From assembly GCA_963576735.1 (NCBI GenBank), contig OY755187.1:16368001-16432000 (forward strand): a stretch of 64,000 bases of DNA, read 5' to 3'. This document shows positions 54,169 through 64,000 of the stretch, piece after piece (position 1 is the stretch's first letter; each line of letters opens with the position of its first letter). The position numbers and the translations under genes were made by a program. The notes beneath the pieces are model-generated. The model made no database searches. It was not told where the DNA came from and saw only the letters and a list, made by a program, of their open reading frames with translations. Origin of the DNA: Bedellia somnulentella. Its lineage: Eukaryota > Arthropoda > Insecta > Lepidoptera > Bedelliidae.

Positions 54169-54728
54169 AGTACATTATATCGACTGCGCGCGAAGCAATA
54201 CGTGTTTAAATTTGTCTCGTTGTTTATTCATATTTACGTATCAAAACCTTAGTGGATTGCGCTGAAAGTTTCTACCAAGTGTAAATAATACTATAAGGAA
54301 TATTAACCTACAAACAGAATATCTACAAAGTGCTTATTGTGAGAGAATTAAGTGAAAGTAATTCAGTGGTAGAATTGACAAAATTCTTTTGAAATACGTT
54401 AATTGTGATCAGCTGAGTCGTAGCGGACAGGAGATGCGGTTCTAGACACGAGCGACGCGAGACCAGAGAAGGACGCACTACATCGTCGTAGAAGCTTCGT
54501 GGCTTTCCGTACTCACTGCTACGATACTACGAGATATCAACCAACCGGTGCAAAGAAGGTTTTAAGTGTGTGAGTGCTGCGCATGCACACTAGGCCATAA
54601 AGATCTACCTACGCTGTCCCAACCGCCATCTGCCGCACGCCCGCCGCGCACTATTTGAATTTGAATTTATTTGTGAGCCTAATTTCATATTCACCTACAC
54701 GTTTATTTTATTACTAAAAAGTGATAAA

Positions 54729-55849
54729 ATGAATTGTACTGCTTGTTGCCTTGATGTTGGTTTAGCGGATTTATTAAAATGTACCAACTGCAAGGCCACT
54801 TTTCACTATCAATGCTTGAACATTACCTCTGCCGTTTATATGGCTAACTACGCTAAATTTAAAAAAGCCTGGGTTTGTAGCTTATGTCAAAATACGACTA
54901 TTCGTAAAGATAGAAACGACAATACACCCATTCGTAGATCTCATTTGCCGGACGCTGAGAAAACAATGCACCAGGATGGTGGGTTCGGAGCGGCTGATAT
55001 GTCTTGCGACGATTCTAGCGCTAGCCTGGTTCAAGCTAGCGCTGTGACGCTGAGTCAAAAGTCGGCGGCTGAGACGCTTACGGTGGATGTGTTGATAGCT
55101 GTATTAGACAACAAATTCACTGAATTTAGACATTCGATTACTAACGATCTCGGTAAAGAAATAAATGAATTAACATGTCAGTTGAATAACTTCCGGTCCG
55201 AGATCGGAACTTACAGCGGACGTGTTACGGCGCTAGAAAATGAAAACATATTGTTACGAAATGAACTGAAACAATTAAAAGAAACAACTAGTAACTCTAA
55301 TAATTCCTCTGAAACTATAAAATTGTTAGAAACTGAGATAAATAACCGTGATCAGGAAACACTTAGAAACGATGTGCAGATTTCTGAGATCCCCGAGTTC
55401 CCGGGTGAGTCAGTAGGGCACATCGTGTTACAAATCGCCAAGAAAAACAAGTGCCAATAGGCGAACATGATTTGGTGGATGTGAGGCGAGTCGGGCCAAG
55501 GCGGATCACTGCCACCTCCGCCAGTGGACCGCAGCAGCGCCCGCGACCTATTGTGATGCGGTTGGCGCGCCGAGTACAGCGTGACCTCCTAATTAAGAAC
55601 TCCAGAGTGCGGAAAAATACTACCACCTCAGAGCTAGGCTTACCCCCTCATCAGCCCAATATATTTTATATAAATGAAAGGCTAACGAAACAAAACCGAG
55701 TTTTACATGGAAAAGTAAGAGATTTGAAGAAGATTCATAATTGGAAGTACGTGTGGACTAGAGATGGGCGGACTTTCCTCAGAAAAGACGACGGATCTCC
55801 GGCGATAGCAATCAACTGTGATACAGACTTGTCTCAGGTTTTTTTATAA
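54729..55849 (+). pseudogene. LINE B ORF1 (zinc finger, coiled coil, FP-like C-terminal domain), one frameshift
   Basis: N-terminal Cys4-His-Cys3 PHD-like finger (CTACCLDV, CTNCKATFHYQC, CSLCQ), a Ser-rich linker, a coiled coil (LENENILLRNELKQLKE), then PIGEHDLVDVRRVGP, KNTTTSELGLPPHQPNIFY and IHNWKYVWTRDGRTFLRKDD, the C-terminal domain shared by insect LINE ORF1 proteins and baculovirus FP-type proteins. The frame shifts near 55450-55458. Confidence 0.85.
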
Positions 55850-55854
55850 GTAAA

Positions 55855-57602
55855 CTAGCTTTTTGCCCCGCGACTTCGTCCGCGTGGACGTCATTTTTTG
55901 CATCCAGTTTACATAATACCAAAATACCGAAACACTATCTCAACTTCTGTTTTTTATATTTATAATCCCGCGTTGTAAATGACATAAAGGACATTGAGGC
56001 TTTTTAAGTGATTGTTGGGCGATGCAGTTTGTGACCCATCACTAACAACCTTTATTAACCTATCTTTTATCAATATATTTCCAAAATTGGATGAAGAATT
56101 AGTATCTCCGAAGCTATGGCTACCCTTTTATGGAATTTATGGTTGTTTGCATATATTCATGAATGATTGATAGATGGATTTCATAAATTCAATCGCACCA
56201 AGTTTTATTATAAAATGTAAAAAAACTCTATATTAACTTTCATTTGCTATATCAACCCGTTAGGGGTTGAGTTCCAAAAATTCCTTTTTAATTGTTCATA
56301 AGAATCATGAAACAAATATACCTAGTTTTTATGTTCAGAAATGAGAATATCTTTAGTAAGTACAGATACGGATAGTAGTTTGGCGCTGCGGCGACGGCCC
56401 GGTGCTGCCCCCTACACTGACCGTTGGTGATAGTGGGAGAGCTTGCAGCGATTGCTCGGCAATATAGGGATGATTAGTGGTGGATCTACTTCCAAAATAA
56501 TCGCTAAATTGAAGGGATAGTGCTTGTTATTATTATATATAGTGTTATTTTAAGCTAACAAAACATTTTTTTACAAAAAGCATGAATTACCTGAGATACG
56601 AACCCGGGACGATTGATTCATAATAGTTCTAATTAAATATTCATAGTAGTTAGTTATACCGCTACGCCACGGAGACGTTACCGGGGCGGTGTCAAATTTT
56701 TATTACGCTTTATTTCATATTAGTTTTACTATTGATAAACAAATTTGTCAATTAAATTGATGAAACCCCTTCATCTTTCCAAAATGAACATTAACAAAGT
56801 GTCTGATGTGAATTCCATCGATGATAAAAATAATCGCTGCAATATTTTGAGCCATATATGAGTTAAGGTTTTTTGAGGTTCCTATGAGAACTCTTGCGGA
56901 TTCCTTAGTTTCAAGGAATCGTCGTCGTTTCATTTAGCTTCTAAATTTACATGTTAATATTCGTTTGCAATATAAGTAGATGTAAAAAAAAATGTATACG
57001 ATAAAAAAATAGTACATCATCCCTCGGGAGTTCCTTATTTTCGGGGATCCATTACCGTACCATTAAGCTTCTAAATTTTGATTGTTATATTTGTGGAGGA
57101 AAAGGGAAGATCTTCCGCCAGGCGGTGGTATGCCTGGGGACCGCGGTCCAACTGTATTAAGTTGGAACTTGTATATATAGTAAATGTTTTAGAAACTTCG
57201 ATTGCGCGATGTACGATTTGTATGGCGAGTCTTGATGACGAGTGTGACGTATATTGCTTCGTTACGTGTTGCTGTGGAATGTGATTCTTCTTGCACTGTC
57301 AGCGTTTCTATGTAGTGCGCGTCATTGTGTACTGTCAGCGCGTCGCTACATATTAGTTTGCAATATTTTACGTTGTTTTAAACGATACACAGCGCCATCT
57401 CCAATGCATCCAGCAAGCAAACAATATTTTTGATTTCCCGTGGGAACATATTTTTTCCGGGATAAAAAGTACCCTATTATTTAATTTAGACTTCTAACTA
57501 CACGTCTGAAAAATTTCAAAGCAATCGGTTCAGTATTTACGGCGTGAAAGCGGAACAAACAAACAAACAAACTCACTTTCCCATTTATAATATTAGTATG
57601 GA
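55855..57602 (-). mobile_element. Helitron (1748 bp) between the ORFs of LINE B
   Basis: CTAG at 55855-55858 after A, six bases past the ORF1 stop; TC at 57601-57602 before T. The 3' hairpin region reads CGCGGACGAAGTCGCGGGGC. It holds a degenerate SINE2 (55995-56163) and a second-family tRNA SINE (56530-56960) but no helicase. Confidence 0.88.
56530..56960 (-). repeat. tRNA-derived SINE, second family, copy 2
   Basis: ATACCGCTACGCCACGGAGAC (A-box side) and CGAACCCGGGACG (B-box side) on the plus strand, with TATTTTAAGCTAACA flank shared with 11770-12375. The spacing between boxes is enlarged by an AT insertion. Confidence 0.65.
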
Positions 57603-58212
57603 TTTATTGCATTGTGTTTCGCCGTTCATAACTGCATCCACCACTCCTCTTATGTTCATTTTAAATTTTTGTTTTATTTTGGTGAAGTTTTTGTGGCTGC
57701 TCGTATTTTTCTTAACACTAAGCTGAGTTACACGCAAACATTTTCTGTCTCTGTTATTATTCTATCTACTAAATTTATTACTAAAGTTGCCTTTTCAAAT
57801 TTGTATATGTATCGATGTTTGTCATATAACTGCACTTTTTTTTCACTGTTGCGTATTCCAAACAGTGTAAATATGACATTAAATTATTTAATAGGCCCGT
57901 TGTTATTTTAGTCATTAATTTTGTCCCATTGAGAATTGTATACTATTTTGTTATTTATATGTTATCTACTTATGTATTATTTTTATTTGCTGTGTATTAT
58001 ATATTAAACATTATTATAATCTATTTATTAATATTTTTAGTCATACTCGTAGTAGCGAGTTGTCAGGGAGAATTAAAACTACACGTTGACACTGACTGTT
58101 ATGTAGTACGCATTAGTTTAATTCATTTTTTTTTCTCCTCTTTTACACTGCTAAATATGTATTTTATCGGTTTTTATATCGCATTCTTTGAATTTTTATT
58201 TACTTTTAACAA
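57603..58212 (+). other. LINE B inter-ORF region
   Basis: AT-rich; open frames here are hydrophobic and compositionally driven, not convincing genes. Confidence 0.5.
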
Positions 58213-61114
58213 ATGACTGCATCATGTGCGTCTAGTGGTAGTTATTATAAAATGAAACAATTCGCAGTGGGTTTATTAAACATCCAATCCATTAATACTG
58301 GATGGGATGAGCTGCTAGAGACGATGAAAGACAATAAATTAGATTTATTGTGTCTTAACGAAACGTGGCTGCGACCGGACTCCGACATAAAGCGTTATGT
58401 GATCCCAGGGTATGATTTCATACACGTCCCTCGTGGGCACAGTCGCGGGGGCGGAGTTGGAGTTTACATTCGTAGTGACTTACGGAGGCGTCGCCTAGAA
58501 CACATAGGCACTGAATTAGAACAGCTGTGGATAGAAGTTCGCATACAAAAATTAAAAATGATGATAGGAATATTTTATCGACCCCACTCCTTAAGCACTG
58601 CTACAGCCATAGATAGCCTGCTTGACTCTTTATCGGTATTTGGTCCCCAATATGAGCACATCCTTTTACTAGGAGATTTTAATGTTAACTGTCTTTGCAG
58701 CAACTCTGTTGACATTTTTACTCCGGTGTGTTTTGAACCAATTATTTCAGCGTACGGCCTTACACAAATTGTAAATAAACCGACCCGAATTACCCCTACT
58801 AGCACTACGCTCCTTGACGTTATTTTCACTAGGACGCACTGTACGAGTAAACCAACTTCTGTAAATGTGATTCACAACAAGGACCTTAGCGACCACGGTA
58901 TGATAATCATTGGGTTCGCTATAAAACTTACCAAACCGCAGCCGCGAACTATTATGTACCGACCGATCGCCAATAATGTAGATTGTATTTTGCAAGCTGC
59001 TCAGTTTACGCCATGGGATTTTATTCAAGATTTTAAAAACATTAATGATATGGTATCCATGTTCAATTTTCTTATAACTGACCTATTTGATCATTTTGCG
59101 CCAATTCGACATAAAGTTTTCACAAATCCACCTGCACCCTGGATGACATATAATATAAGGGAAATGAGAAAACTGCGTGATAAAGCTAACGAGGCAGCTA
59201 TACTAAGCAAGACCGAAAGTTCTCACAGACACTACCGTGAAATGCGAAATTTGGTTCATTCGGCTATTAAAACTGAAAAAAAAATGTACTTTAAATCTTA
59301 TGTTAATAGCAATTCTTCCAACCCGACCAAATTATGGAAACATATTAATAGAGTAATTAAACCCAGCAGTTCGTCTTCAATACCGCAACATCTTTCGGAC
59401 CCAAATGTACTGAACCGCTTCTTCATTGACTCTGTTCCCCCCATTGATGTCTCCATCCCTGAAACCACAAATCCATTGCACCCTGGTAATGACAGTAATA
59501 TGCCCAAATTTTGTTTTACCGAGGTATCCGAAACCGAAGTACATCGTTTACTTGAAAGGTGTCAATCTGGCTCTGTAGGCTCGGATCAAATCAGTGCAAA
59601 CATGTTAAGACTGACTCTACCTTACTCCCTTCATGCAATGACTACCATTATAAACAAATCCCTGTTAGAAGGTGTGTTTCCAGAGACCTGGACTTGTTCT
59701 GTCGTCACTCCAATACCGAAGAAGAGCACAGTGGAACATCTCAACGATATTCGACCCATAGGAATACTACCTACGTTATCGAAAGTATTGGAAAAGATAG
59801 TTTTGAAGCAAATTTTGGCATACTTAGAAAAATCTAATATCATTCCTTTACAGCAATCGGGTTTCCGTTCTGGACATAGTACTCCCACCGCTCTTCTTCA
59901 CATTGTGGATGATCTGCTTACGGTTTCCGACAAAGGTAGCGCTTCTATCCTCGTCTTACTCGACAACAGCCGCGCCTTTGATTCTATTTTTCCCCCACTC
60001 TTAATTTCTGAATTGCGCGCCGCTGGTTTTTCACAAACAGTTTGCAAGTGGTTTACATCTTATTTTAGTGATAGAACACAAATAGTGAAAACATATGATC
60101 CGAGTGGCCACCTGAAATTTTCAGACCCGCTCCCCGTCTCGCGTGGCGTGGTCCAGGGCTCAGTTCTTGGGCCTACAATTTTCTCTATTTACACCGCCAG
60201 TATATCGAAAATTATTACGCACTGCAAGTACCACCTCTATGCTGATGATACTCAGGTCTATATAGACCTACCTACAAATATTACGGATTTCACTGACGGA
60301 GTAAATAAACTGAATAGAGATCTTAAATGTATTGTAGAATGGTCTAAAAAGTTTCACCTTACTGTAAACCCATTTAAAACTAGCCTTGATCTGCGGTACA
60401 GTGGATCAGGTGCGGAAGATCGAGGAGCTTCAGCCAGCTATTGTGGTTGATGGCACTGTAGTCCCACTTCAAAAGTGTGTCAGAAACCTTGGACTTTATA
60501 TCGACCAACATCTTAATTTCGATGAGCATATAGACCTAAAAATCTCTAAAAGTTTTTCTGCGCTTAGTAGTTTATATAAGATAAGACCTTTTATTAGCCC
60601 AGGAATTCGTCTCAAGTTATGTGAGAGCTTGGTCTTGTCACAGTTGGGGTATTGCGATGTAGTATACGGACCTTGTCTTAAAAAAAATACTGAGAAAAGA
60701 ATACAACGCGTTCAAAATGCCTGCATGCGTTTTTGTTATAACATACCTCGCCGACACCATATAACACCTCATTTAATCGAGAAAAAAATACTGAACACGA
60801 AGTACTCTAGATCTCTTAAGTATTCTTGTTTGGTTTACAAGATTTTAAAGAAAGGTGTCCCTAAATATTTATATAATAAACTTAACTTTTCTCTTCGTCA
60901 ACGTAGAAATATTCTTCTTCTTCCGAAGCACAACCTCACTAAGACGAAAGGCTGCTTCAAAATAGTAGCTTCCAAATGTTGGAACGATATACCGCCTCCT
61001 ATAAAGGAAGCACGCACTGTTCAAACATTTAGGAATAAACTGCGAGAATGGCTTACTGTTTCTCAGCAAAATGAATTTGGAGCTCAGTATGGTTGTGCTT
61101 CACCCCCACCTTGA
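58213..61114 (+). pseudogene. LINE B ORF2: endonuclease and reverse transcriptase, one frameshift
   Basis: Endonuclease: GLLNIQSINTGWDELLE, LCLNETWL, RGGGVGVYIR, LLGDFNVN (near residue 155) and SDHGM. RT: LNDIRPIGILPTLSKVLE, SGFRSGHSTPTAL, LLDNSRAFDSI, GVVQGSVLGPTIFSIY and HLYADDTQVY near residue 676. The frame breaks at about 60390-60400 and continues to 61114 (VRNLGLYID, CDVVYGPCL, CWNDIPPPIKEARTVQTFRN). CR1-group by the QGSVLGP box and the C-terminal WNDIP block. Catalytic Asp residues are present. Confidence 0.92.
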
Positions 61115-61204
61115 CGTTATTCCGTCTAAGTTGTTTAAAATATAGATATACATGTGTATGTATATGTATGTGTGTGTATGTGTATGTATCAATATATATG
61201 TGTA

Positions 61205-61265
<61 letters not shown>

Positions 61266-61735
61266 TATATACTATATATTATGTATACGTGTAATTTTTA
61301 TCATCTATATTCATTTATGATAGTGTTTGTGATGTGTATGTATAAGTATATACATACAAAATTGTGTATTATATGTAAACATATGTTAATACTTAATCGC
61401 CTGCAAATTGTTAACACGTATATTATAATTATTTTTTAATTAGGTGATTGTTTATTAGTTTTTGTAAATATTATTATTTTTTGAGTGCTCAATTGTTTGT
61501 GTGTTTTTGTATGAATTTGTTATAAGCTAGACTTAAGTTTTGAATATAGTAATTTTTAGTTATAAGTTTTTGGCCAGAGCTGAAAATCGAAGCTATCTGC
61601 TTGCTGCGGATAGAACGAGCTCTGGACCATTTTGTCTTTTATAATTTTTCGTTTCGTAATTGTTTATTTCATGTCATGTGTTTGAAGAAAGACAAATAAA
61701 TGCTTTTATTATTTATTATTATTATTATTGGGTAT
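61115..61735 (+). other. LINE B 3' UTR with (TA)n and terminal (TTA)n
   Basis: Non-coding. (TA)n of about 58 bp at 61207-61265 and the (TTA)n tail near 61700-61733. Confidence 0.75.
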
Positions 61736-63086
61736 GACATTTAGTTCCTCGCCTCTCCCATGGCCGAAAAAGAAAATATAAATTTTAAATGGGAGAGGCG
61801 GTACTCCCCGACAAGAGCACAGTCGGTCGGGGTCAGGGAGTCAGGTTCAAGAACCGACGGACGATCCGAGCCGTATCGAGCAGCACCGCTTTCTGCATCT
61901 GTGCTGGAACCGACACGCCACAGAAATCCAACCGCCTCAAGTTGGTCGCGAGGCTGGTTGGAATTAACCCGTTCGCGGACAAAACAATTGGGATTATTTC
62001 TGTCGAAGTCACACCCCACATGTCGGTGATCTCGTGAGCCAGATCGAGATATTTCCGACGCTTCTCGGTGTCGGCTTTCACGAGACCCTCGTCATGAGGG
62101 ATAGTGACATCCACTAGAAATACCCTCGACTGCGACCGATCCCATACCACGATATCAGGCTTATTCGCTAGAATAGTCCTGTCCGTGATAACGGATCGGT
62201 CCCAATAGATTTTGGCACGGTCGTTTTCTAGGATTGCCGAACAACCGGAAATAACATGCCTAAGTGACTCTCCGGGACGGCCACATGCTCGACAGATGTC
62301 TGTGGTACCGTCCTTTAGGATGTATTTCCGATAGTTCCGCGTCTTGATAACCTGGTCTTGTATTGCACAGACAAAACCTTCGGTTTCCCCAAAGAGGTCC
62401 CCGAAACGCAGCCAATGCAGGGAGGCTTTACGGTCCACGAAAGGTTCGTGAAGTACCTTGTAAAACCTCCCGTGCAGCTCCTTCTCTTTCCATACGGACT
62501 CCCGATCAGAGGTGCTAAGTACCTCCGGGGTTCGCCAATCCTGTGAGGCCAACGATAAGGGAGTCAGTCCTTTATCACTAGCGACCACCTCTCCCCGAAT
62601 ACTATCATCCGTCATCGTCAAAAAATAGTTTCTGAGGTTGCATACCTCGCGGTTGTGCATGGTTTTGGCACTCAAGAGGCCTCGACCACCACACTTCCGC
62701 GGGATATACAATCTCATAACCGACGACCTCGGATGATGCATTCGATGAGAGGTCATCGTCGCGTCGTTCGGACTCGTCTGTCCAGAGCGTCTAGTTCGGA
62801 CTGAGTCCATCTGAGCACGCCAAACGTGTACATCAGTACAGGCATGACCCAGGAGTTAATGGCTCGGATTTTATTAACGCCCGACAAGTAGCTATTAAGC
62901 ACACTTTTCAGGCGTTCATAAAACTCCTCGCAAACACCCTGTTTCACGTCTGCCACCTTCACACCGATGGTTTGTGACATGCCCAGATACCGGTATGTTT
63001 CAGCCTCGGAGAGTGCCCTCAAATGATTGGTGCCGACATCGACACCATCAGAGTGCACGACATGCCCCTTCTCAACATGACACACA
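61736..63086 (-). pseudogene. R4/Dong-like LINE tail inserted at (TAA)n
   Basis: Two overlapping minus frames (63085-62753 and 62810-61833) joined by a frameshift near 62760-62800. They read ETYRYLGMSQTIGVKVADVK, INSWVMPVLMYTFGVLRWTQ, RMHHPRSSVMRLYIPRK, the knuckle CRACGRPGESLRHVISGC and KPDIVVWDRSQSRVFLVDVT, a restriction-like endonuclease. The 3' end abuts (AAT)n on the minus strand; silkworm Dong is known to insert at TAA repeats. 5'-truncated: the RT box is missing. Confidence 0.85.
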
Positions 63087-63087
63087 C

Positions 63088-63300
63088 AGCTTATCGTGCA
63101 GACGATGAGGGTTCGAGTCCCGGGTCGGGCCTACAATAATTTGTCTTTTCTTAAGTCATAATGTGTGGTTAATTTATAATAGTTATTAACGGTGAGTAAA
63201 AGTAAGGAAGACCAGGTGATGACAATGTCACGTGATGTTGAGAATTATTAGTATCTCTGCCAGCCCCTTCGAAAATAATACGGCGTGAACGTTAGAATTT
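63088..63300 (+). repeat. SINE1 body and 3' end, severed from its head
   Basis: CTTATCGTGCAGACGATGAG, GGTTCGAGTCCCGGGTCGGG, a shortened body, and GGCGTGAACG. The head is at 54143-54168. Confidence 0.8.
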
Positions 63301-63317
63301 TTAGTTTTTGAAATGTG

Positions 63318-63530
63318 CATACATATACTCACGCCATTACTTCTCATTGGGGTAGGCAGAGACTATCGATTGCCACTTCGTACGATCCTGGCAAATCTCT
63401 CTAGCTTCGTTTACATCCATCAATCTTTTCATACATGCTCTTTTATTCTTCATACTTCGGAAGCCGGCCTTTTTGAGCATACACTATTTGGTCCAGGTGT
63501 GTCCTCCGTGATCGTCCTCTACTCACATTA
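63318..63530 (-). repeat. RTE 3' fragment
   Basis: CACGCCATTACTTCTCATTG and GTACGATCCTGGCAAATCTC match the RTE 3' region at 47645-47855 closely. Confidence 0.82.
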
Positions 63531-63594
63531 CCATACTCATAGTAATACATTAAGACTAACTTTATCTGTGTACTCGTTCCCAAGAATTACATAC

Positions 63595-63800
63595 ATGCAT
63601 ACATATACTCACGGCTATAATTCCCTAGAAGGGGTAGCCAGAACTAAGGAATTATAAATTCCTCAGCTACTTTTGGAAGTTGAGTGGGGAAAAGATGGTA
63701 AAATAAAGGCTTTTGGTGATGGGTCTCCAACCGCATCGCCCAAAAATCCAATAAAAAGCCCCAATATCCTTAGTCGCCTCTTACGACACCCATGGGTAAA
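63595..63800 (-). repeat. SINE2 copy with terminal hairpin
   Basis: CATACATATACTCACGGCTA to CCTTAGTCGCCTCTTACG. At its 5' side TTACGACACCCATG (63781-63794) pairs perfectly with 63802-63815 over a 7 nt loop, and the usual 5' end is missing. Confidence 0.82.
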
Positions 63801-63815
63801 ACATGGGTGTCGTAA

Positions 63816-64000
63816 TACACGGCAAAGTGCAGCAGGCTTTTCAGTGGTTTCCCAAGAAATAAAGTAAAAAAAAATAAAAAATGTTTTTTTGGTAAAAGAC
63901 ATTTACATTTATGCAGAATTTTACAGGGGTTCCCAAACTAGGCTAGGCCTAAATAATACAACTAATTTACATAGACAATAATAAAATTACAGACGCAGCA
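63816..64000. other. Window end, no feature
   Basis: AT-rich; nothing recognised. Confidence 0.4.

Larger units (their letters stand above)
54169..61735 (+). mobile_element. CR1-like LINE B, near complete, split by a Helitron
   Basis: 5' UTR from about 54170, ORF1 54729-55849 (one frameshift), a Helitron at 55855-57602, an inter-ORF region, ORF2 58213-61114 (one frameshift), 3' UTR, and a (TTA)n tail at ~61700-61733. Start of the 5' UTR is not sharply defined. Confidence 0.88.

Noticed and set aside
57544..58216. Small membrane-protein-like frames on the plus strand
   Set aside because: Hydrophobic frames in T-rich DNA between the ORFs of LINE B; no conserved motif.
61207..61265. TATA-rich promoter
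   Set aside because: It is a plain (TA)n microsatellite in a LINE 3' UTR.
61833..62030. Plus-strand frames near 61.8-62.0 kb
   Set aside because: Antisense shadows of the R4/Dong-like endonuclease region.

Overview
This is a transposon-saturated stretch of an insect nuclear genome, almost certainly a moth or butterfly. The evidence is the intron-exon genes with canonical GT/AG sites, the high AT content, and the mix of repeats: BEL/Pao and Ty3/gypsy LTR elements, CR1-like, RTE-like and R4/Dong-like non-LTR elements, a Penelope-like element, many small Helitrons with TC...CTAG ends inserted between A and T, and tRNA-derived SINEs. There is no operon structure, no Shine-Dalgarno signal and no CRISPR array.

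Three host genes can be read. (1) The catalytic subunit of mitochondrial DNA polymerase gamma (POLG/tamas type) lies on the minus strand. Thirteen phase-compatible exons run from 37724 down to 12745 and encode about 900 residues: a basic N-terminus, all three exonuclease motifs, the spacer region, Pol motif A and most of motif B. The last ~300 residues must lie left of position 1, beyond a >12 kb intron. (2) AP-1 clathrin adaptor mu subunit lies at 41187-42455 on the minus strand, complete in one coding exon of 422 codons. (3) A cyclophilin-40 (PPID/Cyp40)-like peptidyl-prolyl isomerase lies on the plus strand. Five exons (43267-52840) carry the whole cyclophilin domain; the TPR part must lie right of the window. 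Genes 2 and 3 are head-to-head and share an ~810 bp intergenic region.

Layout. 1-12.6 kb is a POLG intron filled by a four-level nest: a minus-strand non-LTR element is split by a BEL/Pao element (207 bp LTRs, target duplication ACCAT), whose gag is split by a Helitron, which itself holds a 187 bp LINE 3' fragment. 12.7-37.7 kb holds the POLG exons. Their introns carry six further Helitrons or Helitron ends, a 427 bp MITE with an 8 bp target duplication, a 954 bp long-TIR element, a decayed gypsy element with apparently identical 391 bp LTRs and an internal minisatellite, RTE fragments, and many SINE copies. 37.7-41.2 kb is repeat-rich intergenic DNA. 41.2-52.8 kb holds AP-1mu and the cyclophilin gene, with a Penelope-like element (perfect 200 bp inverted repeats) and an RTE element in its introns. 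52.9-64 kb is the next cyclophilin intron: a restriction-like-endonuclease LINE tail with a 10 bp target duplication, a near-complete CR1-like element split by a Helitron, an R4/Dong-like tail sitting on (TAA)n, and SINE pieces.

Three patterns stand out. First, two SINE families and the resident RTE LINE share a similar 3' end containing a small hairpin, suggesting one reverse transcriptase mobilises all three. Second, fragments of host exons (POLG exons 6 and 13, cyclophilin exon 4) are duplicated into neighbouring introns. Third, several insertions lie within 10-30 bp of host splice sites.
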